Under the pieces are notes generated by a model, which was given only the letters and a program-made list of their open reading frames with translations, had not been told where the DNA came from and ran no database searches. A program made the position numbers and the translations under genes. Shown one piece after another: positions 46,438-54,783 of a stretch of 64,000 nt of DNA (its first letter is position 1; each line of letters opens with the position of its first letter). Source of the stretch: Candidatus Kirkpatrickella diaphorinae. GTDB lineage: Bacteria > Pseudomonadota > Alphaproteobacteria > Acetobacterales > Acetobacteraceae. The stretch is taken from contig NZ_CP107052.1 in assembly GCF_025736875.1 (NCBI RefSeq), positions 1,166,001 to 1,230,000 of the forward strand, read 5' to 3'.

Positions 46438-47302
46438 AAACGCTTTGGCATTGATGGCTGCATGCCTCGCACTTCACGCAACGAAGGCGCGCGCCGCGAC
46501 AGTCGCTGAAGAGGTTGAGAACTTCAAACAAGTGCTCTCTTCCCGCGACGCCGCTTTACCAGTCATTTCTGACACTGAAGGCACGCACCGAAACTTTCTC
46601 ACGCCGCTTGAAAACAGCCCAGCTCCGCCCGCGTGGCTTACGAACTTTGGCGTTTTGATGGGCCGGGATATTGGGCGAGAGAGCGGCTTAGTGCGCTATC
46701 TCGGAAGCTCCCTCACCCTTCCCTCGGGCACTGAAGATGATGGCAGGTTGATCTTTCAAGGCGCAGAGCTGCGATCGAACGACGCTGGAGACCTCATCAT
46801 CGGCTCGGCGAAAGCCGGAAGTCGTATACGACCCGAGGAGAATTTCACCTTCGGCACAGCAGATAATTTCTGGCGTGCACGTACGATCAGTGTCGAGTGT
46901 GGTGACGTCAACCGTGTCACCTTCGCAACGGCCTGCCAAGGCGCGGTGGTGACTTGGAATCTGTTCTCGGGCGACGCCTCGACCTATCTCATCAATATCG
47001 GGTCCGGCAAGGATGAGGGCTTCAAGTTTTTCTCTGTCCGGCCTGGCGCGGCGGTCTCGGAGCCCATTGTGCGATTTTCTCCTTGGGGTGAGATCGTGAC
47101 AAAAATTCTGACGACGGAGAAAGGCGTGCGCACGGGCCAGGCCAGCCTTTCAGAGCTTTCGAAAATGGAAGCGCGCTACACGCAGGAATTTTGCAATAAC
47201 TGCATCTCCCCCTCCAGCGCCACAAAGCATGTCGGCATCCCTGTGTGGTGGGATGGAAGTGCCTGGCGGGACGCCCTCGGCGACATTCCACAGACCCAAT
47301 AA
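46385..47302 (+). CDS. Putative tail/spike-associated virion protein
   Basis: About 305 residues. The start is uncertain: ATG 46385 overlaps the adaptor gene by 53 bp; ATG 46457 gives a short signal-like N-terminus (AACLALHATKARA). The middle resembles phage decoration or fibre folds (GADLR-type strands, TADNFWRARTISVECG). The end has the common fibre-tail pattern VGIPVWWDGSAWRDALG. No known family. Confidence 0.55.
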   Translation: MTLRIRVGLLPSNLSTFKNALALMAACLALHATKARAATVAEEVENFKQVLSSRDAALPVISDTEGTHRNFLTPLENSPAPPAWLTNFGVLMGRDIGRESGLVRYLGSSLTLPSGTEDDGRLIFQGAELRSNDAGDLIIGSAKAGSRIRPEENFTFGTADNFWRARTISVECGDVNRVTFATACQGAVVTWNLFSGDASTYLINIGSGKDEGFKFFSVRPGAAVSEPIVRFSPWGEIVTKILTTEKGVRTGQASLSELSKMEARYTQEFCNNCISPSSATKHVGIPVWWDGSAWRDALGDIPQTQ

Positions 47303-47317
47303 AACGAGCCATTTGAT

Positions 47318-47671
47318 ATGAAAATGTTTTTCAGGGGGTGCCTGATCGCGGCCCTCCTTATCATGAGTGGCTGCGCCTCAAGCCTGCAAGCCAGCCTTCA
47401 TCAATCGGTCTACGCTTCGCAGGCCGTCCTGACCGCTTCCGAAACACTGGCCTCCGAATATGTTTCCGGGACCTTTGGCAAACCTGACGACGATAAGGTG
47501 CAAAAGATTATCGCGTATGACACTGGCGCGTGGAACGCCCTTCAACCTTTGGTGAGAGACGCGAAGAGTGGAGCACCCGTCTCGGCCATGGCGCTAACAA
47601 CGGCGAATGCTGCCGTGCATGCCTTCCAAACCTATCTGACGGACAACCATATCGGGAAACAACCCCAATGA
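47318..47671 (+). CDS. Small lipoprotein in lysis region
   Basis: 117 residues. Lipoprotein signal peptide with lipobox MSGC (Cys at about residue 19), followed by an Ala/Ser-rich helical domain. It starts the lysis cluster, so an outer-membrane spanin-like role is possible, but it is longer than typical Rz1 and not Pro-rich. Overlaps the next gene by 4 bp. Confidence 0.65.
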   Translation: MKMFFRGCLIAALLIMSGCASSLQASLHQSVYASQAVLTASETLASEYVSGTFGKPDDDKVQKIIAYDTGAWNALQPLVRDAKSGAPVSAMALTTANAAVHAFQTYLTDNHIGKQPQ

Positions 47672-47868
47672 TGGCGGCAATCTCCTTGATCGTCTCGATC
47701 CTCAGCGCCATTGCGCGAGATGCGCCGATTATCGAAGAGCTCATCATCCTCCTCAAAGGCCCTTTCAGCGGAGCAAGGGAACCGACTGCGGAGGAATGGC
47801 AGCGTCTCGTCACATTGGCCGAGCAAGCGCACAAGCAGTTGCAGCTTGCCGGGGCGCGGCATGACTGA
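47668..47868 (+). CDS. Small lysis-region protein
   Basis: 66 residues, ATGA-coupled to the lipoprotein gene. One hydrophobic N-terminal segment (MAAISLIVSILSAIA), then an amphipathic helix (AEEWQRLVTLAEQAHKQL). It could be a pinholin or accessory; not recognised. Confidence 0.5.
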   Translation: MMAAISLIVSILSAIARDAPIIEELIILLKGPFSGAREPTAEEWQRLVTLAEQAHKQLQLAGARHD

Positions 47869-48127
47869 GGTCTCGACGAGCCGTGAGCTCGCCTACACGC
47901 TCGGCCAGCTCGACAGTAAGGTCGATCTCCTCCTCAGGATGGTCTCAAGCAATGAAGAGCGCTCTCGGGATGACCTCTCGACTTTGAACAAGCGTATCAC
48001 GGTCTTGGAACGCGGACGCGCCCAATTATCGGGCGTGTTTGCCGCAATGGGGGCGGTTGGCACGGCGGTCGGCTTTATCAGCGAATTCCTCCTTTCCCAT
48101 TTTTTCAACGGATTTTCGAATAAATGA
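47861..48127 (+). CDS. Coiled-coil membrane protein of lysis cluster
   Basis: 88 residues. Helical coiled coil (LDSKVDLLLRMVSSNEERSRDDLSTLNKRITVLERG), then a C-terminal transmembrane segment (GVFAAMGAVGTAVGFISEFLL). This layout is common among phage holin-like proteins located beside lysozymes. Overlaps its neighbours by 8 and 4 bp. Confidence 0.6.
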   Translation: MTEVSTSRELAYTLGQLDSKVDLLLRMVSSNEERSRDDLSTLNKRITVLERGRAQLSGVFAAMGAVGTAVGFISEFLLSHFFNGFSNK

Positions 48128-48306
48128 ACAAACTCAAATGGGGCGCGCTATGTGGCCTCGTCGCGACCATCGCAACCAGTGCAGAAACCTACCTTGCGGA
48201 GCCGAACACGGCGGCTCTCTCCACCGTCATCATGGCAGTCGTCACAACGGCCTTAAAGGTGGTCGATGTTTTCCAGGGCCGCAGAAAAAGCCTTGACGGC
48301 AATTGA
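48124..48306 (+). CDS. Putative holin
   Basis: 60 residues with two hydrophobic segments (GALCGLVATIATSA and LSTVIMAVVTTALKVV) and a basic tail (QGRRKSLDGN), a size and layout typical of class II holins. Directly coupled (ATGA before, TTGA after) to the endolysin gene. Confidence 0.65.
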   Translation: MNKLKWGALCGLVATIATSAETYLAEPNTAALSTVIMAVVTTALKVVDVFQGRRKSLDGN

Positions 48307-48752
48307 GCTTCCTCGCAGAAGCTGCGGAGTTCGTCGCACGGCTTGAGGACTTCAGAGATCGTCCTTATCAAGACGCGACCGGCACCTGGACGATTGGTTA
48401 TGGCACGACCTTTCTTCCGAATGGCGCACCTGTTGGTCCGCAGACATCGCCGATCACGGAGACGGAAGCCAAAGCCTTTATGATGCGCGACCTCTGCGCT
48501 TTTTGGGACCGGGTTTCACCGGCCGTCAGAGTGCCGCTGCGCCAAGGCCAACGCATCGCGCTCCTCTCCCTCACCTATAATATCGGCGTGACGGCCTTTC
48601 GCGGCTCGACGATTTTGCGGCTTCTCAATGAGGGCAAACAGAATGAGGCTGCGGTCGCCTTCTTTGACTGGATTATGAGCAAAGGCAGGATCGTGGGGGG
48701 CCTCATTAATCGGCGGAAAAAGGAGTGTCTTCTTTTCCTGCAATCCCCGTGA
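48303..48752 (+). CDS. Endolysin, GH24 lysozyme (T4-type)
   Basis: 149 residues from a TTG overlapping the holin stop. FVARLEDFRDRPYQDATGTWTIGYGTT contains the GH24 catalytic Glu-Asp-Thr arrangement; LSLTYNIGVTAFRGSTILRLLNEGK and GGLINRRKKECLLF complete the fold. Cleaves peptidoglycan at the end of the lytic cycle. No signal peptide, so release depends on the holin. Last gene of the late operon; a terminator follows 7 bp on. Confidence 0.92.
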   Translation: MSFLAEAAEFVARLEDFRDRPYQDATGTWTIGYGTTFLPNGAPVGPQTSPITETEAKAFMMRDLCAFWDRVSPAVRVPLRQGQRIALLSLTYNIGVTAFRGSTILRLLNEGKQNEAAVAFFDWIMSKGRIVGGLINRRKKECLLFLQSP

Positions 48753-48758
48753 AATAAG

Positions 48759-48812
48759 AAAAAAACAGTGCAATGGAGAACCTTCAGAGGGCTTTCCTTG
48801 CACTGTTTTTTT
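48759..48812. terminator. Bidirectional terminator between late and early operons
   Basis: AAAAAAACAGTGCAA at 48759-48773 pairs with TTGCACTGTTTTTTT at 48798-48812, giving T-runs in both directions. It lies between the convergent endolysin and pyrophosphohydrolase genes, so it ends both operons. Confidence 0.88.
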
Positions 48813-48848
48813 CAAATCTTTCAATCCGATGAGCAGTCCGGCAGGGCC

Positions 48849-49280
48849 TTACGTGCTGAGGTCCATTGTGGCCACCTGCCGCACCGCGCGATCATCCTCT
48901 CCCACACCGCGCAGTTGGAAGGTCAGCAGAAAGAGCGCGTTGGTCACGACGTGCGCGAGGTGTGGGCAGGACGTCTCGGAATCAAATTCCTGCCCCTGCG
49001 CCCAGGATTGCAGATGTCGCATGAGGCTGGCATAGCACCCCTCATTCCACTTTAAGCCTCGCTCCCAATTACGCTGAGAGTATTTCGCAGCACCTTTCGT
49101 GAGCACCTCAACGACCTTCTCAAGCGCATCGGGAGGCAGGAGATCATAGCGAAGTTTGCCCTTGTTGAAGCGCGCGCCTTCTGCTTTCGCGTTCGCTGGG
49201 AGGGCGAAGGCGGGAAGATGGTTCACGAGAACGCGTGCCCGTTCAGTTTGAGCCGCTTCGGTTGACCGTGCGGTGTCCAT
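48849..49280 (-). CDS. dATP/dGTP pyrophosphohydrolase-like (MazZ-type, DUF5664)
   Basis: 143 residues. GARFNKGKLRYDLLPPDALEKVVEVLTKGAAKYSQRNWERGLKW and SLMRHLQSWAQGQEFDSETSCPHLAHVVTNALFLLTFQLRG match the family, an all-alpha NTP pyrophosphatase type. Some phages with diaminopurine DNA use a relative (MazZ) to remove dATP/dGTP, but no PurZ gene is seen here, so nucleotide-pool adjustment is the safer reading. Last gene of the early operon; its start overlaps the exonuclease end by 58 bp. Confidence 0.8.
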   Translation of the reverse strand: MDTARSTEAAQTERARVLVNHLPAFALPANAKAEGARFNKGKLRYDLLPPDALEKVVEVLTKGAAKYSQRNWERGLKWNEGCYASLMRHLQSWAQGQEFDSETSCPHLAHVVTNALFLLTFQLRGVGEDDRAVRQVATMDLST

Positions 49281-50104
49281 AACACAACCTCCTTCATCTT
49301 CTTATCGTAGTCGCTTCGTGTGAGGATTTTGGCGAGTTGCGCCTGTAGCAGCGCGTTGCTCTCTGGAAGTTGCTTGTCGCGATAAGCCGCCTTCACCAAG
49401 GCCCAGCCTTCATGCAGATATTGGCCGCTCCATCCTGAGAGGATTTTATCTGCTCTGACCGGCCCGATGCCTGGACAGCCAGGGAAATTGTCCACGCTGT
49501 CGCCAGTGAGCACCTGACGAAACCAATGTTTATGCGCGTCCGCTTGGCTCACTGAGACCGGTGCGTGTTCCTTTAAGGGATTTAAATGCTTTCCCGGGAC
49601 CGTGCGGAGGTCCTTATCCAGCGTCACGATGATGCTATCGCGGTAGCGCGGCGTGGTGGCAAGAATGCCCATGAGGTCATCGGCCTCCAGGCCGTTTATC
49701 TCATCACAGCGAAATTGCTGTTTCAGCGCTCTAACCGTCTCGACATAGGCAAGGGGTTTGTCTCGCTTTACACGGTTGGCTTTGTATTGCGGATAGATGA
49801 CCTTTCGGAAATTGCCAGGTCCGCTGAAGAGGACGCGGATATCGGACGCGCCTGAGAGCTTCGCCCATTCTTCCACGGTCCCCTTTGCGAGCCTGATAGC
49901 TTCCGAGAGATCGAAATCGACGGCGGGCTGATTGCCGCCGAAATCATAGCTTTGTTGAACCGCAGCGGCGGCCCGATAGGCGGCTATGTCCCCATCAATG
50001 AGTGCAAGGGTGATTGGGTCTCCTGGATAAAATTTTAGCGCAATGCATCGTCTATCAGCCCAGCCACTTCTCGTCTGGCTCAACTTCGTATAATGCAGAA
50101 TCAT
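49223..50104 (-). CDS. 5'-3' exonuclease, FEN/PIN type
   Basis: 293 residues. TLALIDGDIAAYRAA, NFRKVIYPQYKANRVKRDKP, DEINGLEADDLMGILATT, IIVTLDKDLRTVPG and GDSVDNFPGCPGIGPVRADKIL are the acidic metal-binding motifs and H3TH loop of flap-type exonucleases; role as T7 gp6: primer removal and host DNA recycling. Its ATG at 50104 overlaps by 2 bp the ATG of the oppositely transcribed gene at 50103. The first 30 residues are not conserved-looking, so insertion of that gene may have replaced the original start region. Confidence 0.88.
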   Translation of the reverse strand: MILHYTKLSQTRSGWADRRCIALKFYPGDPITLALIDGDIAAYRAAAAVQQSYDFGGNQPAVDFDLSEAIRLAKGTVEEWAKLSGASDIRVLFSGPGNFRKVIYPQYKANRVKRDKPLAYVETVRALKQQFRCDEINGLEADDLMGILATTPRYRDSIIVTLDKDLRTVPGKHLNPLKEHAPVSVSQADAHKHWFRQVLTGDSVDNFPGCPGIGPVRADKILSGWSGQYLHEGWALVKAAYRDKQLPESNALLQAQLAKILTRSDYDKKMKEVVLWTPHGQPKRLKLNGHAFS

Positions 50105-52103
50105 GGACCGCTCTCATGAAAACTTGCCCACCCTCAACTGCAATCAGCACACCGAAGACACAGCTGTTAGCGCATTCAGAGAGCTCGTTATTGAAAGCAG
50201 AGTATTCAATTTCCAAGGAAGTGACGAGCACGATTACGGATGCGACGCGCATATTGAGGCAATTGATCGCAACCACGTAACGAACGCCAGAATTCAAGTG
50301 CAAATTAAAGGCACTGCAGCGGCACTGAACGCGGATGGTTCTTTGAGCATTTCGATCAAGGTGAGCGCTTTCACCTACCTTTTACAACAACCCTCGAGCG
50401 TATTGGTGGCTTACCATATACCAACTAAACGAATGCTATATTCTTTAGCGGATGAGGTGCAGAGGGATCTGGGCAAATCTAATCCAACGTGGAAACAGCA
50501 ACAAACGGTGACGATAAAGTTCCGACATGAATTGACGGTATCGGCGTTGGAAAGATGGGCGTCAAAGGTAATCGCTTCGACTCGAGCCTCAAGGGTCGAG
50601 CATTTGAGGCAAAGTTCATTGCACGAAAAGCCGTCTCCTGAGCGTCTTCTGCCACACTCCTCATTCTTTTTCGTGTCGTCCGATCCGGAAGAGGCGCTGT
50701 CTCAGGTTCTTCATCTCTTCAAAGAGGGGGCGGACGACATCATCAGCGCAAACTTTGAGCAATTCCGCGCTGTCTTCGGAAATGACAGCGACTATATGAT
50801 TACATGTTATAAATCTGAGATTAATTTGGGCTTAGACAAAAAATGCTCTGACGAGGAGAGGATTAGAGCGGCTATCGAGTTTTTCAGGACGCGATTGAAT
50901 AAAGACGGACATGTAGACTACGACGTCTATTATACAATAGGGAACGCTTATGACGCCCTCGGCGAGGCAGTGTCGGCCAAAGAGGCGTTTGAAGAAGCTC
51001 TCACCTCGTCATTAAAAGCTGGAAACGGTCGAGTTTCCGCGTTAATCGCTAAAAATATAGGTTCTTTTCACGAGCGACAAGGTAATGTCGAGCAGGCCAT
51101 CACATTTAATGAAAAAGCTCTGGAGTATGACCCTTACCTTCCTGAGGCACTTTACTCATTGGCGCGCCTTCGTTTCATAGAAAATCGCTACGATGAGGCG
51201 TTAAAATTGCTCGACAATATCACGTATGAGCCCCGCCTTGCGGAAAGGATGATTTCTGCCCAACTCCTCAGGGCGGAAATTTTCTTCAAAAAAGAAAATT
51301 ACTCTTCCGCGTTCAGAGAAATCAATTCAATTCTGAGTCAGGATGGCTGTTCACTTGCTCGAAAAACGAACTGTTGCAAACTGGTCATAGCACATACGAG
51401 TTCGTGTCCAGAGTATCTGCGTTGCGCTGACGATTTTTGGACCAAGTATTTCCGAGCGCATCACGGCTTTAACGAAATCTCAGTAGGTCCCATGTCACGT
51501 TTAGCGCACTTCGTGGTGAGGTTGGAACTTCATCGAACGCAAGAGAAATCGTTGGGAGATCGAGCTTCTTTCATAGAGTCGTTGCGCACCTTTGCCGACG
51601 AGCTCGACGCGGAGAACGCAGCCGCGGCCTGGGACCAACTCGGGCATTGGGCATTGGAGGATGAGGATTTTAGTGACGCAGCACTGTGTTTTCACCGCGC
51701 CTATCAGCTCGCTGGAGCAGAATACGGCCTGTGCCTGGCATATGCACTGACTCAATCTCAGCGTTTCGAGGAAAGCGCACCGTACTGGGCGGAACAAGCT
51801 GACTTAAATCCTTTGGAAGAAGCAGTATGGATGCGCCTTGCGGAGGCTTACTTCAAAATCGGTCACTGGCAAAAATCAATTGATGCGTTGAAGCGGGCAT
51901 TTGAGATCAACCCAAAAAATCCAGCCGCCATCATCCTTGAGGGCTCAGCGCTCTGGAATAGTGGAGACGTAGCCGCTGCCATTCAAACGTGGGTGAAAGC
52001 TTTGAGTCGCTTTCCAAATGCGAAGTTCAATCCATTTGCTGAACCAGCGACGAACCCTTTAGAAAACTCTCGATACAATTCGGTAAGCGGCGAGGAAAAG
52101 TGA
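50103..52103 (+). CDS. DUF4365 nuclease-like domain fused to TPR repeats, candidate defence gene
   Basis: 666 residues. N-terminal 150 residues: ESRVFNFQGSDEHDYGCDAHIEAI and ARIQVQIKGT match DUF4365, a restriction-endonuclease-like fold (Asp and QxK of a PD-(D/E)xK-type site). From about residue 260 to the end are TPR-like helical repeats (GNAYDALGEAVSAKEAFEEAL, EQAITFNEKALEYDPYLPEALYSLARL, RAFEINPKNPAAI). It is the only plus-strand gene inside the early operon, overlaps both neighbours, and is more AT-rich. Nuclease plus repeat sensor suggests a moron-type antiphage gene; this is inference. Confidence 0.7.
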   Translation: MDRSHENLPTLNCNQHTEDTAVSAFRELVIESRVFNFQGSDEHDYGCDAHIEAIDRNHVTNARIQVQIKGTAAALNADGSLSISIKVSAFTYLLQQPSSVLVAYHIPTKRMLYSLADEVQRDLGKSNPTWKQQQTVTIKFRHELTVSALERWASKVIASTRASRVEHLRQSSLHEKPSPERLLPHSSFFFVSSDPEEALSQVLHLFKEGADDIISANFEQFRAVFGNDSDYMITCYKSEINLGLDKKCSDEERIRAAIEFFRTRLNKDGHVDYDVYYTIGNAYDALGEAVSAKEAFEEALTSSLKAGNGRVSALIAKNIGSFHERQGNVEQAITFNEKALEYDPYLPEALYSLARLRFIENRYDEALKLLDNITYEPRLAERMISAQLLRAEIFFKKENYSSAFREINSILSQDGCSLARKTNCCKLVIAHTSSCPEYLRCADDFWTKYFRAHHGFNEISVGPMSRLAHFVVRLELHRTQEKSLGDRASFIESLRTFADELDAENAAAAWDQLGHWALEDEDFSDAALCFHRAYQLAGAEYGLCLAYALTQSQRFEESAPYWAEQADLNPLEEAVWMRLAEAYFKIGHWQKSIDALKRAFEINPKNPAAIILEGSALWNSGDVAAAIQTWVKALSRFPNAKFNPFAEPATNPLENSRYNSVSGEEK

Positions 52104-52662
52104 CTTCGAAGGTAAGGCCCGGATACCTGCCGACCAATCTCTCAGCCCGACGCAATGACCTCTGGACGCCCTCCTCGCTCTCAGCCCTCATCAACGTCAG
52201 GGTATTCTCGGCCAAGTCTTTTTCAGCCGCGCTGGACATCCTCACGAGGTTCCCGTCATAGGTCAGTTGGCACGCGCCGAAATCCATACGCTTCCTCACG
52301 AAGGCTTCGAAATATGGCTCGGATTTCGGCAGCGCAATCTCGACGACATTGATTGGCGGTGTGTCGCCAAGTGATCCGAGAGGGCTCACGTGAAGCAGCG
52401 CCGATTTCCCGACTTCGTCCGCTTTGCCGTAATAATTCATGCGGGAAATTTCTGTCTTTTGAGCCTGCAAATCTCTCTCAAGATCAGGCAGGCGATCTGC
52501 AAGCGTCCCGTCTGCAATGTTGATGAAGACGTCGATATCCTTGACGGCTCCGCCCCAGACAAGGTCGCGCAAGGCCCCACCGCCGATGATGGCGGATGGG
52601 TAATGACGCTGAATGATTTTGAGAATTGTTTTGTAATAGTCAGGTAGCGCTGGCACGCGCAC
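52027..52662 (-). CDS. Nucleotidyltransferase-fold protein (poly(A) polymerase head-like)
   Basis: 211 residues. IIGGGALRDLVWGGAVKDIDVFI is the GG(x)RD...DxD motif of class II tRNA nucleotidyltransferase/poly(A) polymerase heads, with a later conserved Asp in FGACQLTYDG. Such single-domain proteins occur in T7-like phages; the substrate is unknown. Its 3' end is overlapped by 77 bp by the convergent DUF4365-TPR gene. Confidence 0.75.
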   Translation of the reverse strand: MRVPALPDYYKTILKIIQRHYPSAIIGGGALRDLVWGGAVKDIDVFINIADGTLADRLPDLERDLQAQKTEISRMNYYGKADEVGKSALLHVSPLGSLGDTPPINVVEIALPKSEPYFEAFVRKRMDFGACQLTYDGNLVRMSSAAEKDLAENTLTLMRAESEEGVQRSLRRAERLVGRYPGLTFEVTFPRRLPNCIESFLKGSSLVQQMD

Positions 52663-52707
52663 GAGCGGCGGAGAGCTCAGCGCTTCTCGCTCCGCTTTGG
52701 AGCATTC

Positions 52708-54570
52708 TCAATGCGTTTCTTTCCAATTGTCTCCGACGATATAATCTCCTTCCATTGGACATCGTGAGCCAAGGCGCTCACCTGCCTCTTTGATTGATGC
52801 TGCAAAGGCTTTGCCGACCGCATCTGCAATTTCCGGGTGGCACTCGATTTGGACTTCGTCATGAACATTGGCGCAATAGGCAAAGTCACGTCCATGCTCC
52901 CAGCCATGCGCCACACATTTCTCGAAATGGAATATGACAGCAGCAAATTTCATGATGGAGACCTCAAAGCTCTGCATAAGGAATACGAGCGCGGAGTGCT
53001 CAGACCGGCACTTCACGTGGAAGCCTGACAGAGCGGTCAAATATCCGCGTCCGCCTCTCTCCCGGGGCCTTGCAACGGCTTTGATCGCATTTGAAAGTTT
53101 GTCAAAACCGATGATGGCTTCGAATAAACGCGCTCTGGCGGCTTTTCCGAGCTTCGTCTCGGGGGCTTTCGGAACAACGAGCCCAGCTTCCCTGATGACC
53201 TCTTTCAAAGTCGCACCGAGTTTGAAATCGCCCCCACCGAAGAGAACGCAGTAAAGAGCGCGTTTTGCGCCGTCGCGCAGACGGGATTTAAGGTGCCCTG
53301 CCTCCTCTGCGGTCAGATGCGCCGGGACGTGAAAGCCGCACGGCTCCAACGCATCTCGGTTAACTGAGTGTGTGTCTGTTCCGAGCGCCTTATCACCATT
53401 GATTTCACGCTCAATGGCTTTGCCTTTATCGTAAGGGCTCAGATAATGTGCAAGGGCGCGCGCTTGAATGGAGGCCCCGTCGCAACCGACGAGCTTCCAC
53501 CCTGGGCGAGGCACCCACACCGCGCGCATGCGCAGATCTTTCTTCGAGACTTGCGCCATGTTCGGGCTGCTATGCGCGCATCGGCCTGGTGCGCATCCGA
53601 CCGTGTTAACCCGCCCGTGGACCCGGCCATCTTCACCGACAACTTTGAGCCATCCCGTCTTGCCGTCGCTGAGCTGGCCCAGCATTTTCGCGATACCGAA
53701 ATAGCGGACGAGCTTCTGTGCCTGCGGGTAAGGCAGGGCGGCGAGTATCTCGTCATCAACGGTGGGAACCCCATTCTTACCGTATGCTGACGGTTTCCAT
53801 CCCAGCTCCTGTAAGCGCTCCGCGACCTGTCGCCGTGAACCAGGGTTGAAATCCTGCAACTTGATTTTTGTAAGCGGTGCGCCCGCTACATATCCCAAGC
53901 GCTTATTGTCGCTTTTCGGATGAAAAACGGATTGAGAGATTGAGGGCGCGGCAGGGACAAAGCGGGGTGGAAAAGCCGACTGCGCCTCGTAAAAGAGCTC
54001 AGCGAGCTCGCCGCGCAACGCCTCCTCCAGCGCCTGAGCCGCTTTTAAATCGAGACGAAAACCGTTCTGCTCTTGCAGAAACATGAGCCAGGCAAATTTC
54101 GTTTCCGTTTCCAGGCAGCCCCATGTCTCAACGGTCTTGACGTGGTGATACAGCGCCCGCGTGACGACGACATCCTGCCGGGCGTAATCAAGCATCTCAG
54201 GCGTGCAGACATCCCAAGGGCCTTCAAAGTCTCCTTTAGCGACACGCAAACGCTCTCCCCAGTCTTTCAAAGCGTGGTTGCGTGTCTCTGGGTCGAAGAG
54301 CCGCGCCATGATGAGCGTATCGACTTGCTGCTCGAGGCGAAGCGTCTCAGGGTAAAGGCGGTTAATGAGGGGAAAGTCATATTTGAGCGTGTTGTGCCCG
54401 ATCAGGCGATCGGCGGCTGCGAGGCGTTGGAGGCCATTGGAGATGGGTTTATAGCCGGGCACCGCGTCACAATAAATCGTGACATCTTTGCCCGCCACTG
54501 ACCCTATTTGAAGGCAATGAAGTTTCGTCGCCTGGTTAAGAAGACCATCCGCCTCGCAGTCCCATATCAG
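52708..54570 (-). CDS. T7-like family A DNA polymerase, probable CTG start
   Basis: 620 residues with the proposed start. 3'-5' exonuclease: WDCEADGLLNQATKLHC (Exo I), IGHNTLKYDFPLI (Exo II), MLDYARQDVVVTRAL (Exo III). Polymerase: GCDGASIQARALAHYL (motif A, with Gln where T7 has Glu480), RDGAKRALYCVLFGGGDFKLG (motif B), NVHDEVQIE (motif C). A GTG start at 54498 would delete Exo I. The frame opens only at a TAA (54580-54582), and between it and WDCEAD there is no ATG, GTG or TTG; CTG 54570 gives the expected M-I-W-D-C-E-A-D length. Translation probably reinitiates from the preceding gene. Confidence 0.85.
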   Translation of the reverse strand: MIWDCEADGLLNQATKLHCLQIGSVAGKDVTIYCDAVPGYKPISNGLQRLAAADRLIGHNTLKYDFPLINRLYPETLRLEQQVDTLIMARLFDPETRNHALKDWGERLRVAKGDFEGPWDVCTPEMLDYARQDVVVTRALYHHVKTVETWGCLETETKFAWLMFLQEQNGFRLDLKAAQALEEALRGELAELFYEAQSAFPPRFVPAAPSISQSVFHPKSDNKRLGYVAGAPLTKIKLQDFNPGSRRQVAERLQELGWKPSAYGKNGVPTVDDEILAALPYPQAQKLVRYFGIAKMLGQLSDGKTGWLKVVGEDGRVHGRVNTVGCAPGRCAHSSPNMAQVSKKDLRMRAVWVPRPGWKLVGCDGASIQARALAHYLSPYDKGKAIEREINGDKALGTDTHSVNRDALEPCGFHVPAHLTAEEAGHLKSRLRDGAKRALYCVLFGGGDFKLGATLKEVIREAGLVVPKAPETKLGKAARARLFEAIIGFDKLSNAIKAVARPRERGGRGYLTALSGFHVKCRSEHSALVFLMQSFEVSIMKFAAVIFHFEKCVAHGWEHGRDFAYCANVHDEVQIECHPEIADAVGKAFAASIKEAGERLGSRCPMEGDYIVGDNWKETH

Positions 54571-54579
54571 GTGCTCGAT

Positions 54580-54783
54580 TTAAAAAACCCAAAGCTCCAC
54601 ACCAAACGCTTTGAGGTGCAGTCCTTTCGACCATATGCTCAGGGATATGCCAATAAGTGCCCACGTGCCGACGAACCACCCCAAAGATGGGCACGTCACT
54701 GCGCCAATCATAAGCAGAACGCCGCAGATAACGCGTAGGAGGGGACTGTCGAGTTTAAAAGTCTTCTGACGCCGTAAAGCCAT
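54580..54783 (-). CDS. Small two-TM membrane protein in replication operon
   Basis: 67 residues from ATG 54783 with GGAGAAAATT upstream; overlaps the helicase end by 29 bp. Basic N-terminus (ALRRQKTFK), then two hydrophobic stretches (VICGVLLMIGAVTCP, WFVGTWALIGISLSI). Its stop is 9 bp before the proposed start of the polymerase, so it may drive coupled translation of it. Function unknown. Confidence 0.65.
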   Translation of the reverse strand: MALRRQKTFKLDSPLLRVICGVLLMIGAVTCPSLGWFVGTWALIGISLSIWSKGLHLKAFGVELWVF

